64,000 nt of DNA from Owenia fusiformis (Eukaryota; Annelida; Polychaeta; Sabellida; Oweniidae): NCBI GenBank assembly GCA_903813345.2, contig CAIIXF020000009.1, positions 26,076,740 through 26,140,739 of the forward strand. Reading direction: 5' to 3'. The position numbers were made by a program, and so were the translations under genes. The notes beneath the pieces are model-generated. The model ran no database searches, was not told where the DNA came from, and was given only the letters and a program-made list of their open reading frames with translations. Below are positions 37,881 to 49,545 of the stretch, in pieces (within the stretch, counting starts at the first letter, position 1; each line of letters opens with the position of its first letter).

Positions 37881-38030
37881 GGTTATTTACTGTGAGGGAT
37901 TGAATGTGGGTTTTATTCCGAGGGATAAATACACATTGTTTGCGCTCCCTCGGTCAATATCATATTGCCCAAGGTCAATATAATATTTTCCGAGGAATAA
38001 AATCCATATTCATTTTGTCAATTTAGTCAA
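37881..38030. repeat. inverted repeat around CCGAGG(G)ATAAA
   Basis: TTTTATTCCGAGGGATAAA near 37911 faces TTTTCCGAGGAATAAAAT near 38000. A small palindromic MITE of unknown type. Confidence 0.6.
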
Positions 38031-38062
38031 GGTTAAAAATAACCGGGAAGCCCAAAATAGGT

Positions 38063-38188
38063 TAATACGCTCTAATACGATTTTTTCCCGGGGACAATAC
38101 GATTTTTTCATGTAATACGCTCCAATACGATTTTTATCCCGGGGACAATACGATTTTTTCATGTAATACGACTCAATATGATTTTTAT
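38063..38188. repeat. 50-bp tandem duplication, 2.5 copies
   Basis: TAATACGCTCTAATACGATT starts units at 38063, 38113 and 38164; each full unit includes CCCGGGGACAATACG. Confidence 0.85.
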
Positions 38189-39002
38189 TCTTTCATATTT
38201 CCCTGGGAAAACAGTAGTATTATGGAATACGTATTTTACATGTACTTGTTATTATTTACTAGTAAACAATTTGCAATTTATCAATGTTGATGGAAAATTT
38301 CATCAATTAATTGGGGTTTGAATATTTTCGGCAAAACGGTGAATTTGGTGAAAACTTTTTCAAATTCGCTTAATCTTTGCCTAATTTGATTAGATTAATT
38401 AATTAAAAACGATAAATTATTGAAAAACTGCAAAAATTAACTCAAAATTTGGGGGGTGCGGATAATTGGTGGAAAAGGTGGGTTCGAATTCTTTTAGTCA
38501 AGATTTTTTTTGGGGGGGGGTTCACACAAACCCTCCGAACCCCCTCTCCCTACGGCCCTGTACTAATACTATTCTAGATTCATAGTCCAACAATTATCAT
38601 TTATGATACAGCCAACTTTCTGTAATGCCATGCCTACATTCTTAATACTTTCACCTTCAGACATTAGCTTAGAAAAGATAATCTACCTAGAGTCTTGGAT
38701 CTTAGCTGAAGAGGGTTAAGAGATGACATTTAAGGTTTTTACATCACTTGAGAATGTGAACCCATATGATTATAATGATGAAATAAATTGGCCATTACCA
38801 TTGACATTTATAAGATTGAAAGTTATGTTTGAGTTAAATAACAGCTATAATCTGGTGCAGCTTTTGTATAATAGCAATTGCCAGTCTTCAGTTTAGTCGT
38901 AAATCCTAATTTTGCTAGTTGTGTATAAGGGTGCCTGTATTATATCCCAAGGTATGTTGCTAGTATTGTATAAAGTCCTTGGATACCCTCACCTTCAGTA
39001 TT
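38189..39002. other. no gene seen
   Basis: AT-rich; a G-run near 38511 belongs to a fragment like the GCCTGTAGCC MITE interior. Confidence 0.45.
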
Positions 39003-39142
39003 TATGTCACCACCAGAAGTGGTGACATAGTGTAACATATTGATAAAGTCTCTAACTTTTTTTGTGGATAATGTTCAGTGTTTGGCAGTCAGTGTCTGTA
39101 ACAAATGGCAGGTGGTGACATTTTGCATGTTAATGCCTTATT
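39003..39142 (+). repeat. family A repeat, well-preserved copy
   Basis: Begins TATGTCACCACCAGAAGTGG TGACAT, a hairpin, and ends CAAATGGCAGGTGGTGACAT then GCATGTTAATGCCTT. About 140 bp. Confidence 0.8.
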
Positions 39143-39567
39143 GTGATTTACTTTTTATTTCAAGGGCTTAATGAACAATTTGAATATTTATAGGCCTTAA
39201 CTGTTGTGATATTCAGGCATCTAGTAATTATTCACTCTCGAAGTATTAAGTATTGTGTTATTGCGGCATTTTGTGCTGGTTATTGTACATCCATGGATTA
39301 TTGCAGGATGAAAGAAATTAGAAAATAGAACTGTATGTAGCATATTCATTTATTGCATCAAGAAATATTCATGAAGAAATATTCATTGATATTTAATTAT
39401 TGCTGTTACCTCAGAATTAGGCTATATAATTCTACTACCTCTTGAAATAACTGTAAATGATCAGTTCTGGTAGAAAAGAAGTTTCTTCATGTTTAGCCTA
39501 AAACTCATAATTCTTGATATAATGGCCTGTTTAAAAACAGACAAGGCTTGTCAATTTGCATGTCTGT

Positions 39568-40548
39568 TTGGCTCACACAGTGAGCCTATGGGATCGACCA
39601 GGCGTCCGTCCGTCCGTTGGTCCATCCGTCCGTCCGTTGGTCCGTCCGTCCATTGGTCCGTCCATCCGTCAACATTGGCCGCACAAATTAAAACTGCTAT
39701 TCGGATTGAGTCATATCCACATTCATTTTATGCATATCCATAATGCCTATTTGACCTATCATCGCCATTTCCCAAGTTCGCCCAGTTTCCGAGAAATTGC
39801 GGAATTTGACTTCAAAAAGTCAAATTTTCTGTAAATACTAGACACTTTGTTGAAGTAGAACTTTCAAATGACTTTTAGTAGTTGCTGTATATGTAACTTA
39901 TGTCCTCTGAAGATTTCAAAGCTCTTGGAATTACAGTTTTTGGTGTTTACTCTATAAAATTTGACAAAAAGTAGGACTTACGTCATTTTCAGGAAACTTT
40001 CTCATGCATAAAGTCAATGGCAGGTTTTGTGATTGACAAGTTTCTCAAAGTTTCCCTTATACTTGATCATTTCTTGCAATAAATTACATCATTACTAGAT
40101 TTAAGCATTCCCTACATATTGCTCAATATATGTCAGCATCAAATTTTCACCATTTTTGAGATATTTGATGTAAAAAAAACAGTAAAAATAAGTTATTTTT
40201 CAACTTGCTTCAATTTGACCCAATTTATTTTTGAAAATCATCTACAAGTTGCCAGGAGTTCAAATCTGACATTAGTTTTAGGATTTGACCTTTTCTTGAC
40301 CTTCAGTGACCTTGAAAGGTCAAAAAGTTGATTTTTCAAACTGATTTTTGGATGTAAATTTTGGTCAGCTTAATCACAAAAGACCTTACGCTCTGAATTA
40401 GTAAAATTTTCAAGGTCAAAGGTCATCAAACTAGGTCACACAACTGTGCTATTTAAGTTTCTCAAAGTTCAAGACTACAAATCCAAATCAATATTTTTGT
40501 TTGAAAGTCAGGATATTCATTCCTCTGAAGGTTCCAAGCTGTGTGAGC
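39568..40548. mobile_element. ~980-bp element with a GTCCGTCCG tract near its left end
   Basis: Left TTTGGCTCACACAGTGAGCC and right AAGCTGTGTGAGCACAGG form a loose inverted repeat. Directly inside the left end, 39601-39665 is a CCGTCCGTTGGT simple repeat. The interior repeats words such as TTTGACCTT and AAGGTCA. It has the same layout as the element in the MPG intron, but a different sequence. Confidence 0.5.
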
Positions 40549-41342
40549 ACAGGACCGTGGGTCCTTCATTTTGGATTAATGTTGGTCATTGGTCAAAAAA
40601 TACCTCAGATACTAAATATGGGTATTGTTTCAAATAGTGATTTTGGAAGTCAATATTATAACACTTTTGGTAAATTAAGAAATAGGTACAATAGTATTAT
40701 TTGTACAAAACAAACATTAAATGCTTGTATAAATAACATCATTGACTAGATAATTAAGATCAGAAAAAATAGATAAAGCAAGTTTTCATTTCAAGCTAAT
40801 TGAAAATTTTATTTCAGCTTGATATTATGAAATACATGTAAATCTGAAATTCATCATAATTTAGTATTCAATAGAGGGGTTTTGCTCAATGGGTTGCCAA
40901 ATGGTATCCACAACCCCATCTTATTTTAATTGAGCTGTACACATAAATCTAGTGACTGTTTTACAGATTTTAGATATATTGAGCTTTTAACCTCTCTATA
41001 TTGCATAATTAGCTAAAATATCGTGACATTTTGTCATAATTTTTGGTTTTTAGTAGAATAGATGGCGTACTTGACTAAGCCTTAAAGTTTCCATTTATGC
41101 TTACCAGTTATTCATTATACTTGTGTATTATAGATGGCACTGTTAAATGAGGAAAGGTGGATCACATTTTCAGTCTTCATGGGATTTACAGTGCCCGGGT
41201 TACAGTGTGTACTATCCCTTTCAAGCATTAGAGGAACTCTGTAAAAGAGTGACTGTTAAATAAGAATTCCATTTTGTTGGAAGGTGAATTTGATGGGAGG
41301 GGGGGTTGTCAGAGACTTAAGAGACTTGTTAGTTATATGTTC
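40549..41342. other. no gene seen
   Basis: AT-rich sequence without recognisable exons or clear repeats. Confidence 0.45.
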
Positions 41343-41352
41343 TGCAATAGCA

Positions 41353-42197
41353 CCCTATGCAGACAGAGCCTGTGGGAAATATTGGGTGCGGAGCAAATGA
41401 GCGGAGGGTGCGGAGCTAACGGTTATTTTTGAATTTAAATTTGGGATATTTCTGAAACTAAGCCGTTTTGGGACTTCAAATATACCAAGATATGTGTATT
41501 TGACACCAAATATCTATACAATTGTGAAAATAGTAGCGCAATTCATTCTATAGCGACGCAGTGTGCCTTAAACCTTTCCCAGACCTATATATTTTGAAAT
41601 TATCCTTTTAATACTGAGTCCCCAGCATTCATAAAAAATGGTGTTCAAGGTGCACTATCCATACAAATTATTTTTGCCTCTTGGAAGCCAGGCAGTATCT
41701 GTGTGATTTTATAAAAATTCGGAAATTTTTTCAGATATGAGCCCCCTCTAAATATTGGGTGCGGAGCAGCTCCATAAACGTAGCTCCGCACCCAATATTT
41801 AGAGGGGCTCATATCTGAAGAACATTTCCGAATTTTTATAAAATCACACAGATACTGCCTGGCTTCCAAGATGCAAAAATAATTTGCATGGGTAGTGTAT
41901 CTTGAACACCATTTTTTATGAATGCTGGGGACGCAGTATTAAAAGGATAGTCTCAAAATATATAGGTCTGGGAAATGTTTAAGGCATACTGCGTCGCTAT
42001 AAAATGAATTGCACTACTATTTTCACAATTTTATTGATATTTGGTGTCAAATACACATATCTTGGTATATTTGAAGTCCCAAAACGGCTTAGTTTCAGAA
42101 ATATCCCAATTTTAAATTCAAAAATGACCGTTAGCTCCGCACCCTCCGCTCATTTGCGCTGCACCCAATATTTCACACAGGCTCTGTCTGCATAGGG
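41353..42197. mobile_element. 845-bp near-perfect palindrome
   Basis: Two arms of about 415 bp mirror each other from CCCTATGCAGACAGAGCC at the left to GGCTCTGTCTGCATAGGG at the right, around a short centre near 41775. By eye the arms differ at roughly one base in fifteen to twenty. TGCAATAG stands directly outside both ends (41343-41350 and 42198-42205), an 8-bp target duplication or longer with mismatches. No protein is encoded. The short stems GGGTGCGGAGC repeat at both the outer and inner parts of each arm. Confidence 0.9.
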
Positions 42198-42206
42198 TGC
42201 AATAGA

Positions 42207-42378
42207 GTGCAGTGATCTCCCTAGCATTAAAGCAGGCGTAGCACCCACCTGAGAATCCATTTGCACCCACTTGAACATGTTGAAAATGAGAAAAATCATG
42301 TAAAATGGTGGGCATATTTTGCCAATTTTGGTTTGAATTATGAAAATTAGAAATTTGGAGAGTGGAGATCATTGGAGT
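42207..42378. repeat. family B repeat, second copy
   Basis: GTGCAGTGATCTCCCTAGCA, GCACCCACCTGAGAATCCAT and GCACCCACTTGAACATG follow the order seen at 33825-34012. It directly abuts the palindromic element. Confidence 0.7.
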
Positions 42379-43036
42379 GTATGTAATACATATTTACAAT
42401 AGGTAGTCCTGAGGTAGTCCTGGCAATAATGGATATAAATATTACATATTCTATAAATAAATGACATTGCAATTTAATATTAAATGATAAGAATCAAAAT
42501 AATTACAAAGCGCCTGAAGAACTGAATAGAAAATAATGCCTGAGGTAGAAATTGAATAATGTGTGGAGGGGCGGGGGGGGGGAAGGACCATCAAAATCTT
42601 AAAGCAGCATTTACATGTATACAAAAATGTACTAATACTGCTATATACTAATATATCGATTTAGGGATCCATTTTCATCATCAATAAATATTTAATGGCA
42701 GGAGCTATAAAGGAAGCATTGGTTTTGTGGAGCAGCATTATGGAAAAGGGTAGCCCTGGGATATAGTGTGTTTCATCTATAAGCCATTATTTTTACTTCA
42801 TAGTTAATAATCAGAGTGGTAGAATGTGGGAGATATTGATCATATGGTGCTCTTGTTTTGAGAAATATAGAATTATATAGCTGTCTATTAATAATTGATC
42901 AAATAACAACGGCATATAAGCATCTAAATCTGTCTTAATTTGTTTGGTACTTGTATTGCTCTATGTATCTATAGTTGCCTCAAGGTCGCACTGTGGCATA
43001 ATCCCAGGAAATTTTAACACTTAGTTAAACATTTTT
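42379..43036. other. no gene seen
   Basis: AT-rich with a G-run at about 42566-42582. Confidence 0.45.
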
Positions 43037-43152
43037 ATGTCACTATATCCACAAGTGGTAACATACTTTTTGTGGATGGTTGGTTTTTGATGTTCAGTCC
43101 GCATCTGTAACAAATGATATCTGTTACAACATTTTACATGTTAACGCCTTGT
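43037..43152 (+). repeat. family A repeat, diverged copy
   Basis: TGTCACTATATCCACAAGTG, TCTGTAACAAATGATATC and TTTTACATGTTAACGCCTTG keep the family's order. Confidence 0.65.
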
Positions 43153-43260
43153 TTCATTTTTTTATGGTTGCTTTAGAAATTAGACAAGCTATCACCATGC
43201 TGTATCGTCGGACATGCTGAATGGTCATGTATGGTCCCCCTGTGGCTCCCTTGGAAATAT

Positions 43261-43355
43261 CAGGGCCACCTACAAGGTCTACCTTTTTTGTCTTTAAATT
43301 CATTAAATACCAGGGCCACCTACAAGGTCTACCCTTTTTGTCTTTGAATTCATTA
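43261..43355. repeat. 50-bp direct duplication
   Basis: CAGGGCCACCTACAAGGTCT begins at 43261 and again at 43311; the two 45-base matches differ at two positions. The region upstream of the channel gene (43153-43987) holds no other recognised feature. Confidence 0.85.
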
Positions 43356-43987
43356 TCTAGCATAATCTCATTTGTCTCAGTATAGTAACTGCTGTAAATG
43401 AGAGGTGGTTTGTCTTGTGTCAAATAATTATACTTTTATATATTTTTGGAAGATGAGAATAATAATAGGTATTTCTGTGAATTCATATAAAAGCTGTATA
43501 TGTCATAAATATGCAGGAAACATTTTATAACTGTTTTTATTTATCCTGTACATTACTAAATGAACCAGCAAGGGAAAATATAACAAATTCTAAAAAAACA
43601 TGCAAGATCCCTATGAGCACATGCTTTGGAGTTTGGTATCCAAGCTATAATTCATTGTAACACTCATACTCATGTTATGGAGAACATGAGGGAATATGTT
43701 ATACCTTTAATCATTATCATTAATTTAAAAAATTCACACTGTTGAGAAAAAAGCTATCTATAACGTCTCATACTATATTTTCATCCGGAAACTTTGAATC
43801 AAATATATATTAGCTGTTCCCCCATTAGTAAATGACAATGTTAAATGCAAGCCCACACCCTTATCACATAATGTACTCTGAACATTGACAGCAAAAAGAT
43901 GTATAGTGATACCTCGTCATTTTCTGACAAACTTTGCAATATTGGTTTTATCAAAGACATATAACATTCCATAATGTAATTATAAAG

Positions 43988-45658
43988 ATGACACAAACTA
44001 GACAAAGAAAAAAGGATAAGAATGCAAGCCCAAATGAGGTACTTGTAAAATTTATGAAAACAACATCAATACGTGGACTCCCGAGAATAGTTAACAGCGA
44101 AAGCAAAATATGGTGTGTGGTACATATTCTTGTCTTCTTGGCTGCCCTGGGTTTGACTTTGTATATGGTGCAAAACATATTGAAAGAGTACTTTGAATAT
44201 AAAGTGACTACAAGCGTTGACCTCAGCAGAAATACGGAAGATACACATTTTCCAGATGTTACACTCTGTAACATTAACCCACACAGCAAAACATTTAAGG
44301 ACATCACTCGAGAAACTCTATCAAAAGCTTGGTCCAAAGTAGATGGTAATACAGCACAAAAAACCAAGGATCCACATAAAAGTTATAAGAAACTATTGGA
44401 GGAATTCAGAAGAATGGGGATGAAAGATGCTGTTGAAAGTAAAACATTTTTCCATGCATCATTATCTCCTCATGAACTAGAGATGAGTGGTCACAAGAAA
44501 GGAGATTTCATTAGAGATTGTAAACTAAAAGACTGGTATGGAAGAGAAACCCCATGTGAAATGAAACAGTTAATTCTTTTCAGAGATTTGGACAAATTGA
44601 ACTGCTACACATTTCAGCTACACACTCAAGAATTAAATGCGACACGATTGCAACGCTTACGTGGAGTATCATTTGTCTTATTCCTGGCCCCATTAGCCCC
44701 GGACGTGTTTTATGAAATCCCAGAGAATGTTCCCTCAAGTAATGGAGCGATTGTTTACATACATGAACCAAACACGATGCCATCTAAGTCAAAAGGCTTT
44801 ACCGTATCCCCTGGTTTTGAAACACTAGTCAGCGTAAGTGTTATACACTCAATCCAACTACCAGCACCATATGGCAATTGCAAAGAGGAATTTGAAGACA
44901 TTAAGAGTGGTAGACGTGAGTTTGTATACGATCATGCTACGTGCTTTGCGAAATGTGCACAGGATGTCTTCAAAGAATCCTGCAACTGTTCATGGGAAGA
45001 AATTCCTTCATTTGGTGACCATCACCCATTATATTGCATGAACATGAACTTACCAAGAGAGGCACTCAAAAAGAATGACAGATGCCTACAAAAAGCTAGA
45101 ATAAAGTTGACATCTCACAAGCAGAAGCACCAATGTTCTCATTGCAAAGAGAAATGCAGCACATATAGTTATCAGAACTCAATCAGTCAATCTGTATGGC
45201 CAGATGTTTCAACACACCTTGGAATGTACAAGCGATATATCCGAAAAGGCACAGCATGCAATCAGTTGTTCACAGAATATGAAGACCTTTTGACTGGTAA
45301 TGGGAAAAATCTCACCATGTTGGAGATACACACAAAGCTGAGAGCTTATAATGGTGTAAAGGATAGTTTGATTAAACTTGATGTGATGCTGAACAGTAAA
45401 GATGTTCTAACATATGAACAAAAGAAAATCGTGACACTTGCCAATCTTTTGTCATCGTTGGGGTCTACTCTGATCTTTGGAATAGGGTTCACATATTTCG
45501 CCTTTGCTGAGATATTTGAATGCTTATTTTATTTCATTAAAAGTTGCATTAAGAGAGAGAACAGAGATGTTCAGACAGACAGTATTTGTATTGACATTAA
45601 AGGGGAGAATATTAAAGGTGCAATGTCTGATAAAAGCACAATCAGAGTAACCCCCTGA
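43988..45658 (+). CDS. DEG/ENaC-family (degenerin / acid-sensing-like) cation channel, single exon
   Basis: 556 residues. Plasma-membrane, trimeric, amiloride-sensitive channel family: ASIC, FaNaC and peptide-gated channels. Seen: a short cytoplasmic N-terminus with TSIRGLPRI at the gating HG position; TM1 at about 41-64; the post-TM1 signature FPDVTLCNINP at 88-98; a large extracellular domain with N-glycosylation sites (NAT 217, NCS 333, NLT 441) and many cysteines (CFAKCAQDVFKESCNCSW, CSHCKEKC); TM2 at about 481-513 with G..STLIFGIGFTYFAFAE; a short cytoplasmic tail. The first ATG is used; 18 open codons upstream begin without ATG. No intron interrupts it. Odd: the HG His is Arg, the usual DIGG before the pore is SSLG, and the G-x-S selectivity filter reads GFT. 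Exact subfamily and ligand cannot be told. Confidence 0.93.
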   Translation: MTQTRQRKKDKNASPNEVLVKFMKTTSIRGLPRIVNSESKIWCVVHILVFLAALGLTLYMVQNILKEYFEYKVTTSVDLSRNTEDTHFPDVTLCNINPHSKTFKDITRETLSKAWSKVDGNTAQKTKDPHKSYKKLLEEFRRMGMKDAVESKTFFHASLSPHELEMSGHKKGDFIRDCKLKDWYGRETPCEMKQLILFRDLDKLNCYTFQLHTQELNATRLQRLRGVSFVLFLAPLAPDVFYEIPENVPSSNGAIVYIHEPNTMPSKSKGFTVSPGFETLVSVSVIHSIQLPAPYGNCKEEFEDIKSGRREFVYDHATCFAKCAQDVFKESCNCSWEEIPSFGDHHPLYCMNMNLPREALKKNDRCLQKARIKLTSHKQKHQCSHCKEKCSTYSYQNSISQSVWPDVSTHLGMYKRYIRKGTACNQLFTEYEDLLTGNGKNLTMLEIHTKLRAYNGVKDSLIKLDVMLNSKDVLTYEQKKIVTLANLLSSLGSTLIFGIGFTYFAFAEIFECLFYFIKSCIKRENRDVQTDSICIDIKGENIKGAMSDKSTIRVTP

Positions 45659-46475
45659 TGTTTTGGATCTGAAAGATGTGAGAAGTTGGTCTATCAACTT
45701 ACCAACTTTGAGGCTTCGACTAATTTGTTACGCAATTAATTTGATGATTGTTCACAGATAATACTTTTCTACTGGCCAGTAATAAAGTCGAAATGAATTT
45801 TTGTTTTATCTTTCCCTGTAACACTTAGTTATTATATATATATTACTTTCAACGGTTTCATAATATAGATAAAACTGTTGTATGTTGATTTTGACTAATT
45901 ATTATGTACATGTATTATCCGACAGTTGGTTGTTTTGTTAATTTTTCAATGTATTGGCGATACTGTGCCCTCAATTTGTTCTCAAGATATATCTTAGGTA
46001 TGTTAGATATTATATGAACAATTATAATGGGACATCACTGATTGTCTGGGGGAGAAACCTAGGTGATTTTCCCCCTTTAAGCATTTGCATTGAGACACTC
46101 TATAAGCCAGTCGCCTGGCATAATAGGTTGGGCATAAGTTTAACATTGTAGGACTGTCTGGTCGCCATAGCAAATGTGACATCTAAGGCGTAACATACTC
46201 TCATGATTTAGGTTTTCATTGCGATGCTCATCAGAACTTTTCGTCTTACAACCTATCTTGTCAGGTGATTTTGTGGTTCATCAAGATAATCCAGGGCTTG
46301 TGTCTGCAATTGGGTTTAACATAGTTACTCAATTGAAAAGATCTATTGAACACATCCGAGAGAGATCAATCCTTCTCTCAGTTCCTTTCTTGATATAATT
46401 GGTTTCAAAAAAGTGTGATGTGTATCGGAATTAATTAGATCTTTCTCTAAACATGCGCTGATATTGTGAGACATA
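45659..46475. other. channel 3' region with poly(A) signal, then no gene
   Basis: AATAAA at 45781, 123 bases after the stop, is the likely poly(A) signal. The rest is AT-rich without recognised features. Confidence 0.55.
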
Positions 46476-46640
46476 TAGTAAAACCTGTCTTAGCAAACAC
46501 CTCTCTCTAGTGAACACCTGTCTTAGTGAACACCTGTCTCTAGTAGATACTCTTCCTCCACACAAACTCTAATAACTTCTATATAAATTACCCTCTATGT
46601 GGTAAACACCTAACAACACTGAACATTTTTTCTCAGCAAA
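46476..46640. mobile_element. partial CAGTAAAACC MITE copy
   Basis: Left end TAGTAAAACCTGTCTTAGC, followed by AGTGAACACCTGTCTTAG words twice. The right end is diverged. Confidence 0.5.
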
Positions 46641-48470
46641 AAATGTTCAACGTACACACGCTTCACTTTATTCTTTAATATCAGTTCCATCTGATTGTAA
46701 AAGCTATGATAACGTTCATTAAGTATGAAGGCTATATATCATGTTATGATTGCCTTTAATGTGCTTATTACTTAGTAATTTTCCTAATTTGCTCCTATTA
46801 TTACATAATGATATGTTTATTTTCTGCAAATGTGTTTTTAGCCTTATTATGTTTCAAAGTGTTATTTTTCTTTGCCGATAGAACTGTTCAACTCATCCCA
46901 ATGGCCAAAAAAAATTAAAATATATGATTTAAAGCACATATACTAATTTAAAAACATACGGGATTGTTCGAATGCGTATTTATTAATATATATGCTTTAA
47001 ATCATATATTTTATTTTTTTAAATTATATAATTCAACTGATCTGCTCCGGTTACGTTCCCAGCTCCGGTTACGTTCCTAAGTAATATTTTTAAAACTTTT
47101 TTTTTAGTTAAACAAATCAGAGTCGTGTGAATCTGAAATAACAGAATTATTCAATAGTATAAGGACTATTCTGTACTTTTTTCAAAAGTCTTTACTTAAA
47201 TGTTGTAAAAAGTTATAATCGAAAAACCATCTTTCGGAGTAAAGTCCGACTGCTCCGATTTCAATAACTTCGTACTTGATCAGAACTGGGTTCCAACAGA
47301 ATTCCTACAAACTCATGAATGAAATAGCCATTGCATGGAATACTTACTTTTGTCAAAATCAAAGTAGAACTCTAGTTAAAAAATATATTGTGCTAAATTA
47401 TTGCCATTTCTTAGTAAAATGTCGTTCTCCGGTACGTTGCTAAAATTATTCGATGGTACCCCGTGATATATGATTTCATATCACTAGAAGTCTTGATCTT
47501 GGATTACCAGATCTAACCTTAAAACCATATGGTATCAATTGAGATCATTTCGTATGGTGATCAGATTAATTCATTGATCATAGAGGCAGGATTGTTAGGC
47601 CCACACTATCTCCATATAATTTTTTATACACAAATGGTTTCATATCATGGGTTTGATGACAGGGATTTCATTATTTACTATGTTATCCCATGTGTTATGA
47701 ATTTAAGTCAAATGAAATTAAATGTATTATCAATCAGGCTGAATGTCATTTTGGCAGGAAATGAATAATTATTCCGCTTATATTCCTGCTTTATAACATA
47801 GATGGAATACTAATATAACATTACATAATGTAATAAATAGGAATATAACATGATGCACCATAGAACGGTAAGTTATGACCAAGAAAGTCCCTTATGAATA
47901 GGTTTTTATAACAAAGAACCTTTGAAAACTAGTATGGGCACCATTCTGATACTCATGGCATCTTTCTATTTCGAGAAACATCTCAAGGCTGAGAAAAAAT
48001 GAGTTGTCATGGTTTATAAAGTTGTATGGGCACATATTAGCAATGATTACTTCATTGTATCTGTACGGAACTTATATACTATTACATAATAATAATGTTT
48101 CCACCATCTTTGCAGAGACCCTGTTAGATTCTTCAATTAGAGAGCTATATCCCAACTGAATTTCTTAGTAACAATTAAAAGTCCCAAAGAATTAATGTGA
48201 TACAATACAAAAACCTGATATTTGGGTGACATTTGACATGCAGTCCCCTGGGTGAATTACGCATAGTTCCTTGAAAATGTAATGGCAGATGAATCATGAC
48301 ATTTCAATTCTTCCTCTGAGCTACCTTGGCATTACAGGTTGGATTTGGTGATCCAAGAGAGCCCAGATTCAAGATAATTTGAGATCTCTCGTCCCAGCTT
48401 TTATTTTATCTAAATGGGGTTGTTTAAAACTTTTGGAGATTATATCATATGTGCCTGTGACAATGCTTGG
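46641..48470. other. no gene seen
   Basis: Contains a small AT palindrome (AAATATATGATTTAAAGCA near 46917 against TGCTTTAAATCATATATTTT near 46991) and two copies of AGCTCCGGTTACGTTCC-like words at 47041-47085. No exon recognised. Confidence 0.5.
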
Positions 48471-49260
48471 CAGTGACAATAGTATAGTAACGTCATTTCA
48501 AAGAGCAATATAATGATATATATTTCACTATTTTGCCCGAAGAAATGACGTTATTAGTTTTATTACCACCGTTTATCCCCAGGGTTGAAATAACAAGAAC
48601 AGACTGCCTCTGAACGAAAATTTTACATATTATAGGAATATCCTATGGTTTTGAAAAAATGAGTGAGCGCATCCATGAGTGGATATAATTGATATTTTTT
48701 CAAAACCATAGGATTGTCCGTTTATCCCATGAGAAATCAACATCAACGAAAAAAGTTGAAAAATATAATTTGAGAAAAAAATTAAAAAAATAATTGAAAA
48801 AATTGTGAAAAAATGTTGAATTTTTTTTTTTAAATTTGGTTTAAATATTTTTGAAAATAATTAAAAAATGTAAAAAGAATTTTTTTTGAAAGAATTTGAA
48901 ACCATCGAATATCACTTTTCAAACCATCGAATATCACTTCTCAAACCATCGAATATCACTTTTTAAGACGTGATATTCGATAGTTTAAAAGTGATATTCG
49001 ATGGTTTGTAAAGTTTTGCTAAAATATGATATCTTGATCCATATATCAAATATATCTTTGTGTGATATTCGATCTATATCCTTGCAACCATGGGATAATA
49101 AACGTTATTATATCACTATCTAGCTAGCGACAGTATGATTGGTCAAAACCGGGTCACATGTCGTGGGATATCTGGCGATATTCAATGGCAATGCTAATCA
49201 GATAAGACAACCGTGAGATATCTAGCGATATCCCACGCTCCCGGGAATTTTCAAACAATT
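48470..49260. repeat. complex of nested inverted repeats
   Basis: TATCCTATGGTTTTGAAAAA at about 48640 faces TTTTTTCAAAACCATAGGA at about 48693. AAACCATCGAATATCACTT occurs three times directly (48898-48963) and twice inverted (48968-49008). AT-rich A-runs lie between. TAACGTCATT and AATGACGTTATT near 48490-48555 form a further pair. No coding capacity; probably several MITEs inserted into each other. Confidence 0.7.
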
Positions 49261-49385
49261 TGTTTTCGTACAGTGTAAATAATTTAGTTCAGTGTAAGTC
49301 AAAATGGCAGACGAACCGAGTAGATTCAATGTATTTCAATGTTAATCTATGACTTAATAATATTAGGGATGTTTAGCTAGACAGT

Positions 49386-49545
49386 GATATAATAAAACAA
49401 ATATTTCACTCTATTTTCGGTGAATACCTGTAGCACTTTCACAAGGTGATATTCCACCTGCCCTTCGGGCTTCGTGGAATATCACTTGTGAAAGATGTAC
49501 AGGTATTCACCTCAATAGAGTGAAATATTTGTTCAATATCTTATC
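49386..49545. mobile_element. 160-bp palindromic MITE (ACAAATATTTCACTC)
   Basis: GATATAATAAAACAAATATT at the left faces AATATTTGTTCAATATC at the right; the arms extend through TTCACAAGGTGATATTCCAC and GTGGAATATCACTTGTGAA around a GCCCTTCGGGC centre. A diverged copy is at 26062-26225. Confidence 0.8.

Noticed and set aside
43154-43423. 89-codon minus-strand frame containing a repeated FKDKKGRPCRW-like phrase
   Set aside because: The repetition comes from a 50-bp DNA duplication; no protein family recognised.
43934-43987. 18 open codons upstream of the DEG/ENaC ATG
   Set aside because: The extension begins with TTG, not ATG, and adds no family motif; the ATG at 43988 has an A at -3.
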